From the NCBI GenBank assembly GCA_964352715.1, contig CAYGSU010000047.1, positions 1-32,098 on the forward strand: a DNA stretch of 32,098 bases, written 5' to 3'. This document shows positions 16,434-24,178 of this stretch, piece after piece. The notes below the pieces were generated by a model. It saw only the letters and a program-made list of their open reading frames with translations, searched no databases and was not told the DNA's origin. The position numbers and the translations under genes were made by a program. The DNA comes from JAVKBW01 sp964352715. Its GTDB lineage: Bacteria; Pseudomonadota; Alphaproteobacteria; UBA8366; Aestuariispiraceae. Every line of letters begins with the position of its first letter. Within the stretch, counting starts at the first letter, position 1.

Positions 16434-16778
16434 ATGAAAACACCTGTGTTGAGGGATCCCCTCACCGTCGAACCGACCGAGGATTGGGGCGTCATCCCGA
16501 CCATGATCGAGGGCGAATCCCGCACCTCCGGCACCATCCTGCATATCGGCCCGAACGGCGAAGCGGAAAGCGGTGTCTGGATCTGCACACCGGGATACTG
16601 GGACTGTCACGTGACGTCCGACGAATTTTGCCATTTCATCGCGGGGCGCTGTACCTACACGCACGAATCCGGCGACGTCATCGAAATCGTGCCGGACACG
16701 GCGGCTTTTTTCCCGAAAGACTGGAAAGGAACTTGCCGCGTCACGGAAACGATCCGCAAGGTTTATCTGATCCGCTGA
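16434..16778 (+). CDS. Cupin domain protein 2 (tandem paralogue)
   Basis: A 114-residue cupin clearly paralogous to the preceding gene: both have the pattern MIEGxSxxSG, WICTPGxW, SDExCHFxxGRxTYT, VIExxPxTxxxF and xETIRxVxxxR. The start ATG 16434 lies 16 bases after the first cupin stop, with GAGGGAAG upstream. The two copies have diverged strongly outside these blocks, so this is an old duplication, perhaps giving a heterodimer or two steps on related substrates. A 250-base space separates it from the P450-like gene. Confidence 0.85.
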   Translation: MKTPVLRDPLTVEPTEDWGVIPTMIEGESRTSGTILHIGPNGEAESGVWICTPGYWDCHVTSDEFCHFIAGRCTYTHESGDVIEIVPDTAAFFPKDWKGTCRVTETIRKVYLIR

Positions 16779-17028
16779 CTGTATTGTTGGAACCTGATTG
16801 CGTTTCCGTGACTTCACGTCTGCGATGAAGCGGTCGTCGGAGGTGTCTGGACATTGCGAGCCGCCACAGGAGGAACGCCGGCGGACACCAGGCTGAATCT
16901 TCGCCTGGAAAGAATGCGAATGCGCCGTGTTTGAATGACGTGTATTGATGCGCATGGTGACAGACCAGCTTTGGAGCCGCCGTTCCCTTGATGTCATCAA
17001 CTGAATACGCTTGCAGAGAGCATCCACG
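16779..17028 (+). other. Non-coding space before the P450-like gene
   Basis: This 250-base stretch has no convincing gene or promoter. A 13-codon frame (ATG 16991, MSSTEYACREHPR) ends with a TGA at 17030-17032 that overlaps the TTG start of the P450-like gene. It may be a leader peptide or the remains of a frameshifted P450 N-terminus. The in-frame stop at 17002 prevents extending the P450 frame upstream. Confidence 0.5.
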
Positions 17029-18158
17029 TTGAAACGTTACGTCACCATATCCGACCCCGCCGAAATCGAGGCTGTGCTGAAAAGCGACGTCAACCAGGTC
17101 GCGGATTCAGTAAAAAACTTCGAAACACTGTCAAAGCGCATGACGCCGCCATTGGTGTTGACGGAAAGACTGGTGGCGATGACGCCGATTACACACAATG
17201 GCGAGCGCCATCGTGAAATCCGTCAAAGTGCGCGGGCCGACCTCGCCCGGCCCGCGGTCGAAAAGTTGGAAGCCAGATTTGAAGCCATCCTCATACAGGC
17301 ACGGCAGAAGAGCCAGGCCGGCGGCTCGATCAATCTGATTGCGGAAGTGGTCGACCCCCTGACCGACGAAACATTAATTGAAAGCAACCAGATCACACCG
17401 GCATTGCCCGACAGCGAAATGACGAAACTGTCCGCAGTTTTGAAGAAAGACGGTGGTCTGACGCGGTTTTTCGATCCCGGATGCCCGATTTCCATTCGCC
17501 GCCGCAATGAAAACATCCTTCAGACGCTTGACGACGTTCTCTCGGAAAACGGCATTGAAGAAACCGCCCGGTCAAGATTTCTGAGGTCGATGGTGCTGAT
17601 GGGGCGTGACCCGATGCGTGGATATCTAAGCGCGCACCTCATCACGTCCTGGATGTCCTCGCAAGAAACCGATGGACCACAGACCGGCTGTCCGTATCCG
17701 GGCGGGGTCCAGTGGATCTTGCGGATCAAGCCAGCGGAACAGGAAAAGCCGGATTCAGACGTTTNNNNNNNNNNNNNNNNNNNNNNNNNNNNNNNNNNNN
17801 NNNNNNNNNNNNNNNNNNNNNNNNNNNNNNNNNNNNNNNNNNNNNNNNNNNNNNNNNNNNNNNNCAGTGGATCTTGCGGATCAAGCCAGCGGAACAGGAA
17901 AAGCCGGATTCAGACGTTTGGTACCGATTGATGCTAAGCACCTCCGACCATCTCGCGTTTGGGCAGGGCCGGCACCAGTGCCTCGGAAAGGCCATTGCGC
18001 TGCAGGCGGTGAAGTCTCTAGATATGGCCCTCGAAAAATGCAGGCTGCGCGTAGACATCACGCGTTTTGATGCATCGGAACCCCTGTCGGTATTTTCAAC
18101 ACCGAAAGCGCTTGAAGGAAAAATAGTCGATGACAGCAGATCAGGACAGGAAGGCTGA
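17029..18158 (+). CDS. Short, divergent cytochrome P450-like protein (interrupted by an artificial gap)
   Basis: Removing the N run and one of the two identical 55-base flanks gives one continuous frame of 324 codons from TTG 17029 to 18158. P450 landmarks are YVTISDPAEIEAVLKSD (B-region), the C-helix H61-x3-R65 (HREIR), and the heme-thiolate loop FGQGRHQCLG (259-268, Cys 266). The I-helix has MGRDPM where AGxDT is usual, and the K-helix position reads QWILR instead of ExxR. The stretch between them and the heme loop is about 30 residues short, as is the N-terminus. The 3' end overlaps the ACP gene by 29 bases. It may be a degenerate enzyme or a P450-fold partner protein acting on the ACP-bound substrate. 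Confidence 0.75.
17765..17864. other. Artificial gap (100 N) flanked by an unmerged 55-base overlap
   Basis: The 55 bases at 17710-17764 recur exactly at 17865-17919, directly on the two sides of the N run. Both copies encode the same peptide, and deleting 155 bases joins the two halves in frame. This is the signature of two contigs sharing a 55-mer end that the scaffolder failed to merge. The gap is most likely of zero size. Confidence 0.9.
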
Positions 18159-18387
18159 TTTCCGACGGTTTGCGATCGAGTCGCTTTCTTCCCGCCTTGA
18201 ATTTCCGACGCCGAAGGAAAGCCTGCTTGCGATAAAGATCGACGATCTGGAAATAGACAGCCTGGATTTCGTCGAATGGGAAATCGACCTGCACGATCGT
18301 TTCTCTTTCACCACCGAGGTCGAATTCTTCCCGGAATCCGACACGGTGGGAGAAATCCTGGATCGTTTTGAGAGGGCGCTTTTATGA
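18130..18387 (+). CDS. Acyl carrier protein
   Basis: An 85-residue free carrier protein. The phosphopantetheine attachment motif is IDSLDFVEWEIDLHDRF with Ser 44 in D-S-L-D, followed by the helix III region FFPESDTVGEILDRFERALL. The composition is acidic, as expected. The start ATG 18130 follows AAGGA and overlaps the P450-like 3' end by 29 bases. The stop overlaps the next start as ATGA. It is unlike the housekeeping AcpP and is a dedicated ACP for a local pathway. No ketosynthase or adenylating enzyme is immediately adjacent; the acyl-CoA ligase at 22493 is a possible but unproven loader. Confidence 0.88.
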   Translation: MTADQDRKADFRRFAIESLSSRLEFPTPKESLLAIKIDDLEIDSLDFVEWEIDLHDRFSFTTEVEFFPESDTVGEILDRFERALL

Positions 18388-19295
18388 CTCTGGGCTTCTA
18401 TGTCCGTCCTGATCTGAACGACACGGCACCAACCGACCCGACGGAAGGGCCGGCCGATCTGTGGTGGCAGCACCTAAAGAAAAAGCCGGTAATGCGGCGC
18501 GACACTTTTCGGGCTGCGCGCGCGGCAGAACGTCTGCCGCCCAGTGAATTTCGCCGCTTTGTCGAGGCCTTGCCGGCCACGATCCGCAGCAGGCTGACCG
18601 GGCTGGACAGTTTCAGCGCCGTCATGAACGACCCGAGACCGTGGTATTCGGAACGGCTCGATTGCGGCCTCCTGTTCAAGCAACGGAACCGCACCGCGAA
18701 AGGCCTGTGCATTGCATTCACCGGGTCTGCGTTGCGGTTCGGCGTCGCCCCGGTGCTTTTGGCTTCGATCTTTCCGAGACTTGGCTACGACTTCGCGTTC
18801 ATTTTCGACCAAACGCGCGCCTGCTGGCGCATGGGACCGGACGGGCTGGAAGGGCGCGTGCCGCTGTTTCAGGAGTTGGGATCGCTTGCAGAGCAATACG
18901 AACACGTCCTGTCCGCCGGCCATTCGGGCGGTGCGGTCCCCGCGCTGGAGTTTCACTGTTTCCACCCCCGCGCGCATGTCATAGCGATTTCGCCGGCACC
19001 GATGCTGTCCGCCCGGCCCAAAAACAACCGATCCGCCGCAAATCTGTCGCTTGCCTATGACTGGGTCTGCAATTGCCAGACCTTCAGTGACGATGCGTGG
19101 TCCCGCCGATTGATCGTTGCGTCTGAAAACAGCGAGAGAGACCGGGGATTCGCCATTCAATGCGGCATCCTGGCCAACACCCGCGTCAGCCTGCTGAACG
19201 GTCCGGTACAGCATGGTATCTGGCGTCGCCGCCAGACCACCCTGCGGATGGTCAGGAAAGACCTGGACCGGTTTCTTCGCAATGTCGGACTTTAG
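18384..19295 (+). CDS. Alpha/beta hydrolase-like protein, possible thioesterase or acyltransferase
   Basis: A 303-residue protein with a nucleophile elbow GHSGGAVPALEF (Ser 181) preceded by a beta strand (YEHVLSA) and a late conserved-looking His (GPVQHGIW, His 277). An acid residue is likely near 248-253. A hydrophobic strand KGLCIAFTGSALRFG (about 107-121) could form the oxyanion-side loop. The start ATG 18384 overlaps the ACP stop (ATGA), so the two are translationally coupled. The natural guess is release or transfer of the ACP-bound acyl group. Family membership is by motif only; it does not look like a standard type II thioesterase. Confidence 0.72.
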   Translation: MTLGFYVRPDLNDTAPTDPTEGPADLWWQHLKKKPVMRRDTFRAARAAERLPPSEFRRFVEALPATIRSRLTGLDSFSAVMNDPRPWYSERLDCGLLFKQRNRTAKGLCIAFTGSALRFGVAPVLLASIFPRLGYDFAFIFDQTRACWRMGPDGLEGRVPLFQELGSLAEQYEHVLSAGHSGGAVPALEFHCFHPRAHVIAISPAPMLSARPKNNRSAANLSLAYDWVCNCQTFSDDAWSRRLIVASENSERDRGFAIQCGILANTRVSLLNGPVQHGIWRRRQTTLRMVRKDLDRFLRNVGL

Positions 19296-19395
19296 CCACG
19301 GCACGTCGTGCAGGTTTGGAAACTGGACCTGCTTCCGATTAGACTTAGCCGCCTATTGTGGCGCAATGTCGGAACCTTCGGGAAAGTAACAGGAA

Positions 19396-19878
19396 ATGAA
19401 GAAAGCAGCCCTGGACTCCACCGACATCAGAATTCTCAGTGCGGTCCAGAAACACGGGCCTCTGAGCAAGTCCCGGCTCGCCGACATGGTCAATCTGTCG
19501 CCCACCCCCTGCTGGACGCGACTGGACAGGCTGAAGAAAGCCGGATTGATCCGCGGCTATCACGCGGATATCGCCCTCAACGCGATCGTCGATGTCAGCC
19601 AGGTAATCGTGACGGTATCGCTCAAGAGCCACCACAAATCCGATTTCGAGCGCTTTGAGGCCAGGATCAAGGCACTGGACGAAATCACCGAATGCGTCTC
19701 AACCGGCGGCGGCATGGACTATGTCATGACCGTCGTTGCATCGAACCTGCCGGCCTTCCAGAGCCTTATCGACAGGCTGCTTGCCGAGGAACTGGGCATC
19801 GACCGGTTCATGACCTACATCGTTACCCGGGTCATCAAATCGTCTCAACCGAACCTCGAAAAACTGATCGATCCGTAG
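19396..19878 (+). CDS. Lrp/AsnC family transcriptional regulator
   Basis: A 160-residue DNA-binding regulator. The N-terminal winged HTH shows LDSTDIRILSAVQKHGPLSK then SRLADMVNLSPTPCWTRLDR and LKKAGLIRGYHADI, standard for Lrp/AsnC. The C-terminal RAM ligand-binding domain follows, with VIVTVSLKSHH, ECVSTGGGMDYVMTVVASNL and RFMTYIVTRVIKS. Ligands are usually amino acids or related metabolites. It sits between the ACP/hydrolase pair and the DmdA-like operon, 100 bases after the former and 169 before the latter, both on the same strand. It is a good candidate to control the genes on either side. Confidence 0.93.
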   Translation: MKKAALDSTDIRILSAVQKHGPLSKSRLADMVNLSPTPCWTRLDRLKKAGLIRGYHADIALNAIVDVSQVIVTVSLKSHHKSDFERFEARIKALDEITECVSTGGGMDYVMTVVASNLPAFQSLIDRLLAEELGIDRFMTYIVTRVIKSSQPNLEKLIDP

Positions 19879-20047
19879 GCCGACCGGCGCCTGTTTCCGG
19901 CTCAGGACCAATCGGACTGCTTTACCCCCTCTTTAAGACCGTTCGTTCCGGTTTTGGCCGATCTTTGGTCTGCCGAATACCGGTGGTGATGATAAATATC
20001 CGCCATTCCGCCCGACAGCCGGGCGTTCCAACAAAAGGATGGAAACA

Positions 20048-21193
20048 GTGACAGATTCGGAAAAATTCGGTTTCGGAACACAGATCCGGAAATCGCCGTA
20101 CTTCGACGCGACGGTTCGTTGGGGCGCGCAGGCCTTTTCCGTCTACAACCACATGTACATCCCGCGCGATTTCGGCGACCCCGAGCAGAACTTCTGGAAC
20201 CTCGTCAATGACGCAATCCTGTGCGATGTCGCCGTCGAGCGTCAGGTTGAAATAACCGGGCCGGACGCGACGAAATTCGTTCAGATGCTGACGCCACGCG
20301 ATCTGTCGAAACTGGCGGTCGGACAATGCAAGTACATCCTGATCACCAATGCGGATGGCGGTATCCTGAACGACCCGATCCTGCTGCGCCTGGCGGAAAA
20401 CCATTACTGGATATCGCTGGCCGACAGCGACATTCTTCTGTGGGCGCAGGGCGTCGCCGTGCATAGCGGCCTCGATGTCAGCATTGGCGAACCCGATGTC
20501 TCGCCCTTGCAGTTGCAGGGCCCGAAATCGGGCGAAGTGATGGAAGCGCTGTTTGGCGAGACGGTCAGGGACCTGCGCTATTACTGGCTGCGCGAATTCG
20601 ACCTGAACGGCATTCCCCTTATTGTTTCACGCACCGGGTGGTCCAGCGAACTGGGCTACGAACTTTACCTGCGGGATGGTTCGCGCGGTGATGAACTGTG
20701 GGAAACCATCATGGCGGCAGGACAACCATTCGGTCTGAAGCCCGGCCATACGTCATCAATCCGTCGGATCGAGGGCGGCATGCTGTCCTACCATGCCGAT
20801 GCAGACATCCACACAAACCCCTACGAACTGGGCATGGACCGTCTGGTTAACCCCGACATGGAAGCGGACTTCATCGGCAAGGCCGCGTTGCAGAAAATCC
20901 GGGCCGCGGGCGTAAAACGGAAACAGGTTGGACTGCGTATTGATGGCCCCCCCCTGAGCGGGCCGAACACCACGTTCTGGCCGATCAAAAGCGAAGGAAA
21001 TATTGTCGGCAAGGTAACGTCGGCGATCTATTCGCCCCGTCTGGAACAGAACATCGCATTGGCCATGGTTTCGGTCGGACACGATGAAATCGCTACGGTC
21101 CTGAGCATTGATGCCCCGGCAGGGGTTACAACGGCGACGGTTGTCGAGAAGCCTTTCTACGATCCCAAAAAGTCGATTGCGACAACCGGCTGA
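20048..21193 (+). CDS. DmdA-like GcvT-family methyltransferase/demethylase
   Basis: A 381-residue folate-dependent aminomethyltransferase-fold protein. It resembles DMSP demethylase DmdA more than GcvT: an early AFSVYNHMYIPRDF, then VERQVEITGPDATKFVQMLT, PRDLSKLAVGQCKYI, GILNDPILLRLAENHYWISL, EPDVSPLQLQGPKS and RIEGGMLSYHADADI. It likely transfers a methyl group from a methylated S- or N-compound to tetrahydrofolate. I chose GTG 20048 because AAGGATGG then lies at normal distance; the ATG three codons upstream overlaps the ribosome-binding site. It heads a run with OsmC, a crotonase and a DmdB-like ligase. The resemblance is from memory of DmdA sequences; a phylogeny must settle whether it is DmdA proper. 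Confidence 0.8.
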   Translation: MTDSEKFGFGTQIRKSPYFDATVRWGAQAFSVYNHMYIPRDFGDPEQNFWNLVNDAILCDVAVERQVEITGPDATKFVQMLTPRDLSKLAVGQCKYILITNADGGILNDPILLRLAENHYWISLADSDILLWAQGVAVHSGLDVSIGEPDVSPLQLQGPKSGEVMEALFGETVRDLRYYWLREFDLNGIPLIVSRTGWSSELGYELYLRDGSRGDELWETIMAAGQPFGLKPGHTSSIRRIEGGMLSYHADADIHTNPYELGMDRLVNPDMEADFIGKAALQKIRAAGVKRKQVGLRIDGPPLSGPNTTFWPIKSEGNIVGKVTSAIYSPRLEQNIALAMVSVGHDEIATVLSIDAPAGVTTATVVEKPFYDPKKSIATTG

Positions 21194-21210
21194 TCTGGAG
21201 CAACAAAACA

Positions 21211-21660
21211 ATGTCAGACCTTTCAATCGACCTGACCTGGCAGCGCACGACCCCCGCCTTACGGCCCGGCGAGTATTCCAACGCTCATACGGTCCGATAC
21301 AACGACAATTGCGAGCTGACAGCAGATGCTGCGCCCGACTGGGGCGGAAGTGCGGAAAACACGAACCCGGAACAGGCCCTCGCCGCGGCGCTTTCCAGTT
21401 GCCAAATGATGACATTCCTTGCCCTGGCCGCGAAGGCGGGTTGGCCGGTGTCGAGTTATCAGGATCAGGCCACGGCGCATCTGGGGAAGAATCCGAAAGG
21501 TCAGATGTCTGTAACAAGGATCGACCTGCATCCTGTCGTGCGTTTCGACACCGGATTTTCAGTTGAATCGAGTAAACTGGAAGAGATGCACCATCGTGCC
21601 CATCGCTATTGTTTTATCGCCAGCACCCTGGCGGATAGCGTTGAAATCAACATTCTGTAA
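21211..21660 (+). CDS. OsmC family peroxiredoxin-like protein
   Basis: A 149-residue OsmC/Ohr-type protein that reduces organic peroxides using paired cysteines. The first Cys lies in ALSSCQMMTFLALAAKAGW, following PEQALAAALSSC, and the second in HHRAHRYCFIASTL. This spacing is the family signature. The closing IASTLADSVEINI is typical. It starts 17 bases after the DmdA-like gene and ends 19 bases before the crotonase, so it is part of the operon. It may protect against peroxides, or reactive sulfur or thiol species, arising in the pathway. Confidence 0.92.
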   Translation: MSDLSIDLTWQRTTPALRPGEYSNAHTVRYNDNCELTADAAPDWGGSAENTNPEQALAAALSSCQMMTFLALAAKAGWPVSSYQDQATAHLGKNPKGQMSVTRIDLHPVVRFDTGFSVESSKLEEMHHRAHRYCFIASTLADSVEINIL

Positions 21661-21679
21661 CCGGCCACAAGGTATCGCC

Positions 21680-22486
21680 ATGCCCCAGAACGCCAGCGAA
21701 ATTCTGTTAAGCGAAATTGATGCGAGCGGCATCCGTCGGCTTACCCTGAATGATTCCGGGCGACGCAATGCTTTGTCCGAGGCGATGCTGACCGAGCTGC
21801 AGAATGCCCTGACGGCGGCGTCCGACGATACAGCAACTCGGGTCGTCGTTCTCGCAGCGAACGGACCGGCGTTCAGTGCCGGTCACGACCTGAAGGAAAT
21901 GACTGCCGGTCGCACAGGACCGGATCACGGCCGGGCGTATTTCACGAAAGTCATGGCGATGTGTTCCGGCGTCATGCAGTCCGTCGTCACCTGCCCGAAA
22001 CCGGTTATCGCCGAAGTCGCAGGCGTGGCAACGGCCGCCGGCTGCCAGCTTGTGGCGAGTTGTGATCTGGCAGTAGCTTCGGAAACGGCAAAGTTCGGCA
22101 CGCCGGGTGTCAATATCGGGTTGTTCTGTTCCACCCCGATGGTCGCGCTGTCCCGCAACGTGTCCAACAAACACGCGATGGAAATGCTGTTGACCGGTGA
22201 CATGATAAGCGCCGAGCATGCTGCCGAAATCGGTCTGGTCAACCGGGTCGTCCCGGCCGATGAATTGCGCGCGGCGACAATGGCGCTGGCCGGCAAAATC
22301 GCCGGAAAATCCAGCCTGACCCTCGCCACAGGCAAACGCGCCTTTTACGAACAGCGCGACATGGCTCTGGCGGACGCCTATGAATATACGTCGAATGTGA
22401 TGGTCGAAAACATGCTGACCCTGGATGCAGAGGAAGGCATCGGCGCCTTCATCGAAAAGCGCGCGCCGCAATGGACGGACAGGTAA
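21680..22486 (+). CDS. Enoyl-CoA hydratase/isomerase family protein (ECHDC3-like)
   Basis: A 268-residue crotonase-fold protein. The oxyanion-hole segments are AFSAGHDLKEM and GVATAAGCQLVASCDLAVAS. It contains the ECHDC3-type block FGTPGVNIGLFCSTPMVALS rather than the usual Glu-bearing hydratase sequence, so I do not see the two catalytic Glu of classical hydratases. Start ATG 21680 with AAGG upstream; a longer open frame from 21563 overlaps osmC and is unlikely. It lies 6 bases before the acyl-CoA ligase. In a DMSP-like route a crotonase (DmdD) hydrates methylthioacryloyl-CoA; whether this one does is unknown. Confidence 0.88.
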   Translation: MPQNASEILLSEIDASGIRRLTLNDSGRRNALSEAMLTELQNALTAASDDTATRVVVLAANGPAFSAGHDLKEMTAGRTGPDHGRAYFTKVMAMCSGVMQSVVTCPKPVIAEVAGVATAAGCQLVASCDLAVASETAKFGTPGVNIGLFCSTPMVALSRNVSNKHAMEMLLTGDMISAEHAAEIGLVNRVVPADELRAATMALAGKIAGKSSLTLATGKRAFYEQRDMALADAYEYTSNVMVENMLTLDAEEGIGAFIEKRAPQWTDR

Positions 22487-22492
22487 CGCCTC

Positions 22493-24133
22493 ATGAGCAA
22501 TCCCTACAATATCGGGCTGGACCGCAACCCGGCGAACTATCAACCGCTGACGCCCCTTACGTTCCTTGAACGCGCGGCCAGCGTCTATCCGGACCATACC
22601 GCGATCATTCACGGGCCTCTGCGCCGCAGCTATGCCGACTTCTACAGCCGGTCCCGGCAGCTCGCCTCGGCCCTGGCGCAGCAGGGCATCGGGCGTGGCC
22701 ATACGGTGTCCGTCCTGCTGGCCAACACGCCGGCGATGCTGGAATGCCATTACGGCGTGCCGATGTGCGGGGCGGTGCTGCATTCGATCAACACGCGGCT
22801 TGATGCAGCGACGGTCGCCTTTCAGCTCGATCATGCCTATTCCGCGCTTGCAATCGTAGACCGCGAATTCCTGCCGCTGATGCAGGAGGCGCTGTCGCTG
22901 GCAACAGTGAAGCCGTTTCTGATTCTGTACGACGACCCGGAATTTTCCGGCCCGGCAAGCCCAACCGATGCGCAGGATTACGAAGACTTTCTGGCGCAGG
23001 GCGATGCGGCCTTCGACTGGCTGATGCCGGAGCATGAATGGGATGCGATTTCAATAAATTACACATCCGGCACGACGGGTGATCCGAAAGGCGTCGTTTC
23101 GCACCATCGCGGCGCCTACCTTCTGGCGCAGGGCAATGCGCTGACAACCTCGATGGCGAAACACAGCGTCTATCTGTGGACCCTGCCGATGTTTCATTGC
23201 AACGGCTGGTGCTTTCCGTGGACGATGTCGGCCATTGTCGGAACGCATGTCTGCCTGCGCCAAGTGCGTGCCGAACCGATCTGGAGCGCGCTGGCCGACC
23301 ACGATGTGACGCATCTGTGCGGCGCGCCGATCGTCATGTCTCTGATGATATCCGCACCCGAAACCGAGAAGCGCACTCTCGACAAAAAGGTTCAGTTCTT
23401 TACGGCGGCCGCGCCGCCGCCGCAGACCCTGCTGACAGAGATGAATGCCGCCGGCTTCGACGTGACCCACCTCTACGGCCTGACCGAAACGTATGGGCCG
23501 GCGGTGGTGAATGACTGGCACCGGGACTGGTCAGACCTGCCATCCGACGAGCAGGCCGCGCTGAAGGCCCGTCAGGGCGTTCGGTATCTGCCGCTGGAAG
23601 AGCTGGAGGTTCTCGACCCGGAAACCCTGGCGCCGACACCGCATGACGGCGAAACCCTGGGGGAAGTCATGTTCCGCGGCAATGTCGTGATGAAGGGTTA
23701 CTTCCGCAATCCGGACGCAACGCAGAAAGCCTTCGACGGCGGCTGGTTCCATTCCGGCGATCTGGCGGTGACGCATCCGGACGGCTATCTGGAACTGAAA
23801 GACCGGTCGAAGGACATCATCATTTCGGGCGGCGAGAACATTTCCTCCATCGAAGTCGAGGAGACCCTTCTGCGGCATCCTTCGGTCGCCGTCGCCGCCG
23901 TTGTCGCCATGCCGCATCCCAAATGGGGCGAAACACCCTGTGCCTTCGTCGAGCTACGGAAAGGCAGGGAGGCAAGCGCCGAAGAGCTGCGCGCCTGGTG
24001 CCGGGAGCGACTTGCCGCCTACAAGGTTCCGGGGCATTACGTTTTTTCCGAAATCCCCAGAACATCGACCGGAAAAATCCAGAAATACCTGCTGAGACAG
24101 AAGGCCGCGGCCGCCGTATCCGAATCCAGATAG
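22493..24133 (+). CDS. Acyl-CoA synthetase, DmdB-like (AMP-dependent)
   Basis: A 546-residue ANL-superfamily ligase activating a carboxylate via an acyl-adenylate. Motifs: YTSGTTGDPKGV (190-201), LYGLTETYGP (327-336), FHSGD (419-423), KDRSKDIIISGGENISS (437-452) and TSTGKIQK with the catalytic Lys 528. The segment LPMFHCNGWCFPWTM (231-245) and the opening NPYNIGLDRNPANY recall methylmercaptopropionate-CoA ligases (DmdB) and related medium-chain synthetases. It is the last gene of the set starting at 20048, 6 bases after the crotonase. Substrate could be MMPA, another short acid, or an acyl group for the upstream ACP. Confidence 0.92.
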   Translation: MSNPYNIGLDRNPANYQPLTPLTFLERAASVYPDHTAIIHGPLRRSYADFYSRSRQLASALAQQGIGRGHTVSVLLANTPAMLECHYGVPMCGAVLHSINTRLDAATVAFQLDHAYSALAIVDREFLPLMQEALSLATVKPFLILYDDPEFSGPASPTDAQDYEDFLAQGDAAFDWLMPEHEWDAISINYTSGTTGDPKGVVSHHRGAYLLAQGNALTTSMAKHSVYLWTLPMFHCNGWCFPWTMSAIVGTHVCLRQVRAEPIWSALADHDVTHLCGAPIVMSLMISAPETEKRTLDKKVQFFTAAAPPPQTLLTEMNAAGFDVTHLYGLTETYGPAVVNDWHRDWSDLPSDEQAALKARQGVRYLPLEELEVLDPETLAPTPHDGETLGEVMFRGNVVMKGYFRNPDATQKAFDGGWFHSGDLAVTHPDGYLELKDRSKDIIISGGENISSIEVEETLLRHPSVAVAAVVAMPHPKWGETPCAFVELRKGREASAEELRAWCRERLAAYKVPGHYVFSEIPRTSTGKIQKYLLRQKAAAAVSESR

Positions 24134-24178
24134 GGTTTTCTTGGAAGCGGCGGCGCTCTGCCTGCTCACAGCACCCAT

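Noticed and set aside
17710..17919. Biological tandem repeat in the P450-like gene
   Set aside because: Identity is perfect, the copies abut the N run exactly, and merging restores the frame, so an assembly overlap explains it.
20039..20047. ATG 20039 as start of the DmdA-like gene
   Set aside because: It directly abuts the AAAAGG ribosome-binding sequence, leaving no spacing; GTG 20048 is better placed.
21707..23035. 442-codon minus-strand frame opposite the crotonase and acyl-CoA ligase
   Set aside because: Antisense shadow with His/Arg-rich composition.
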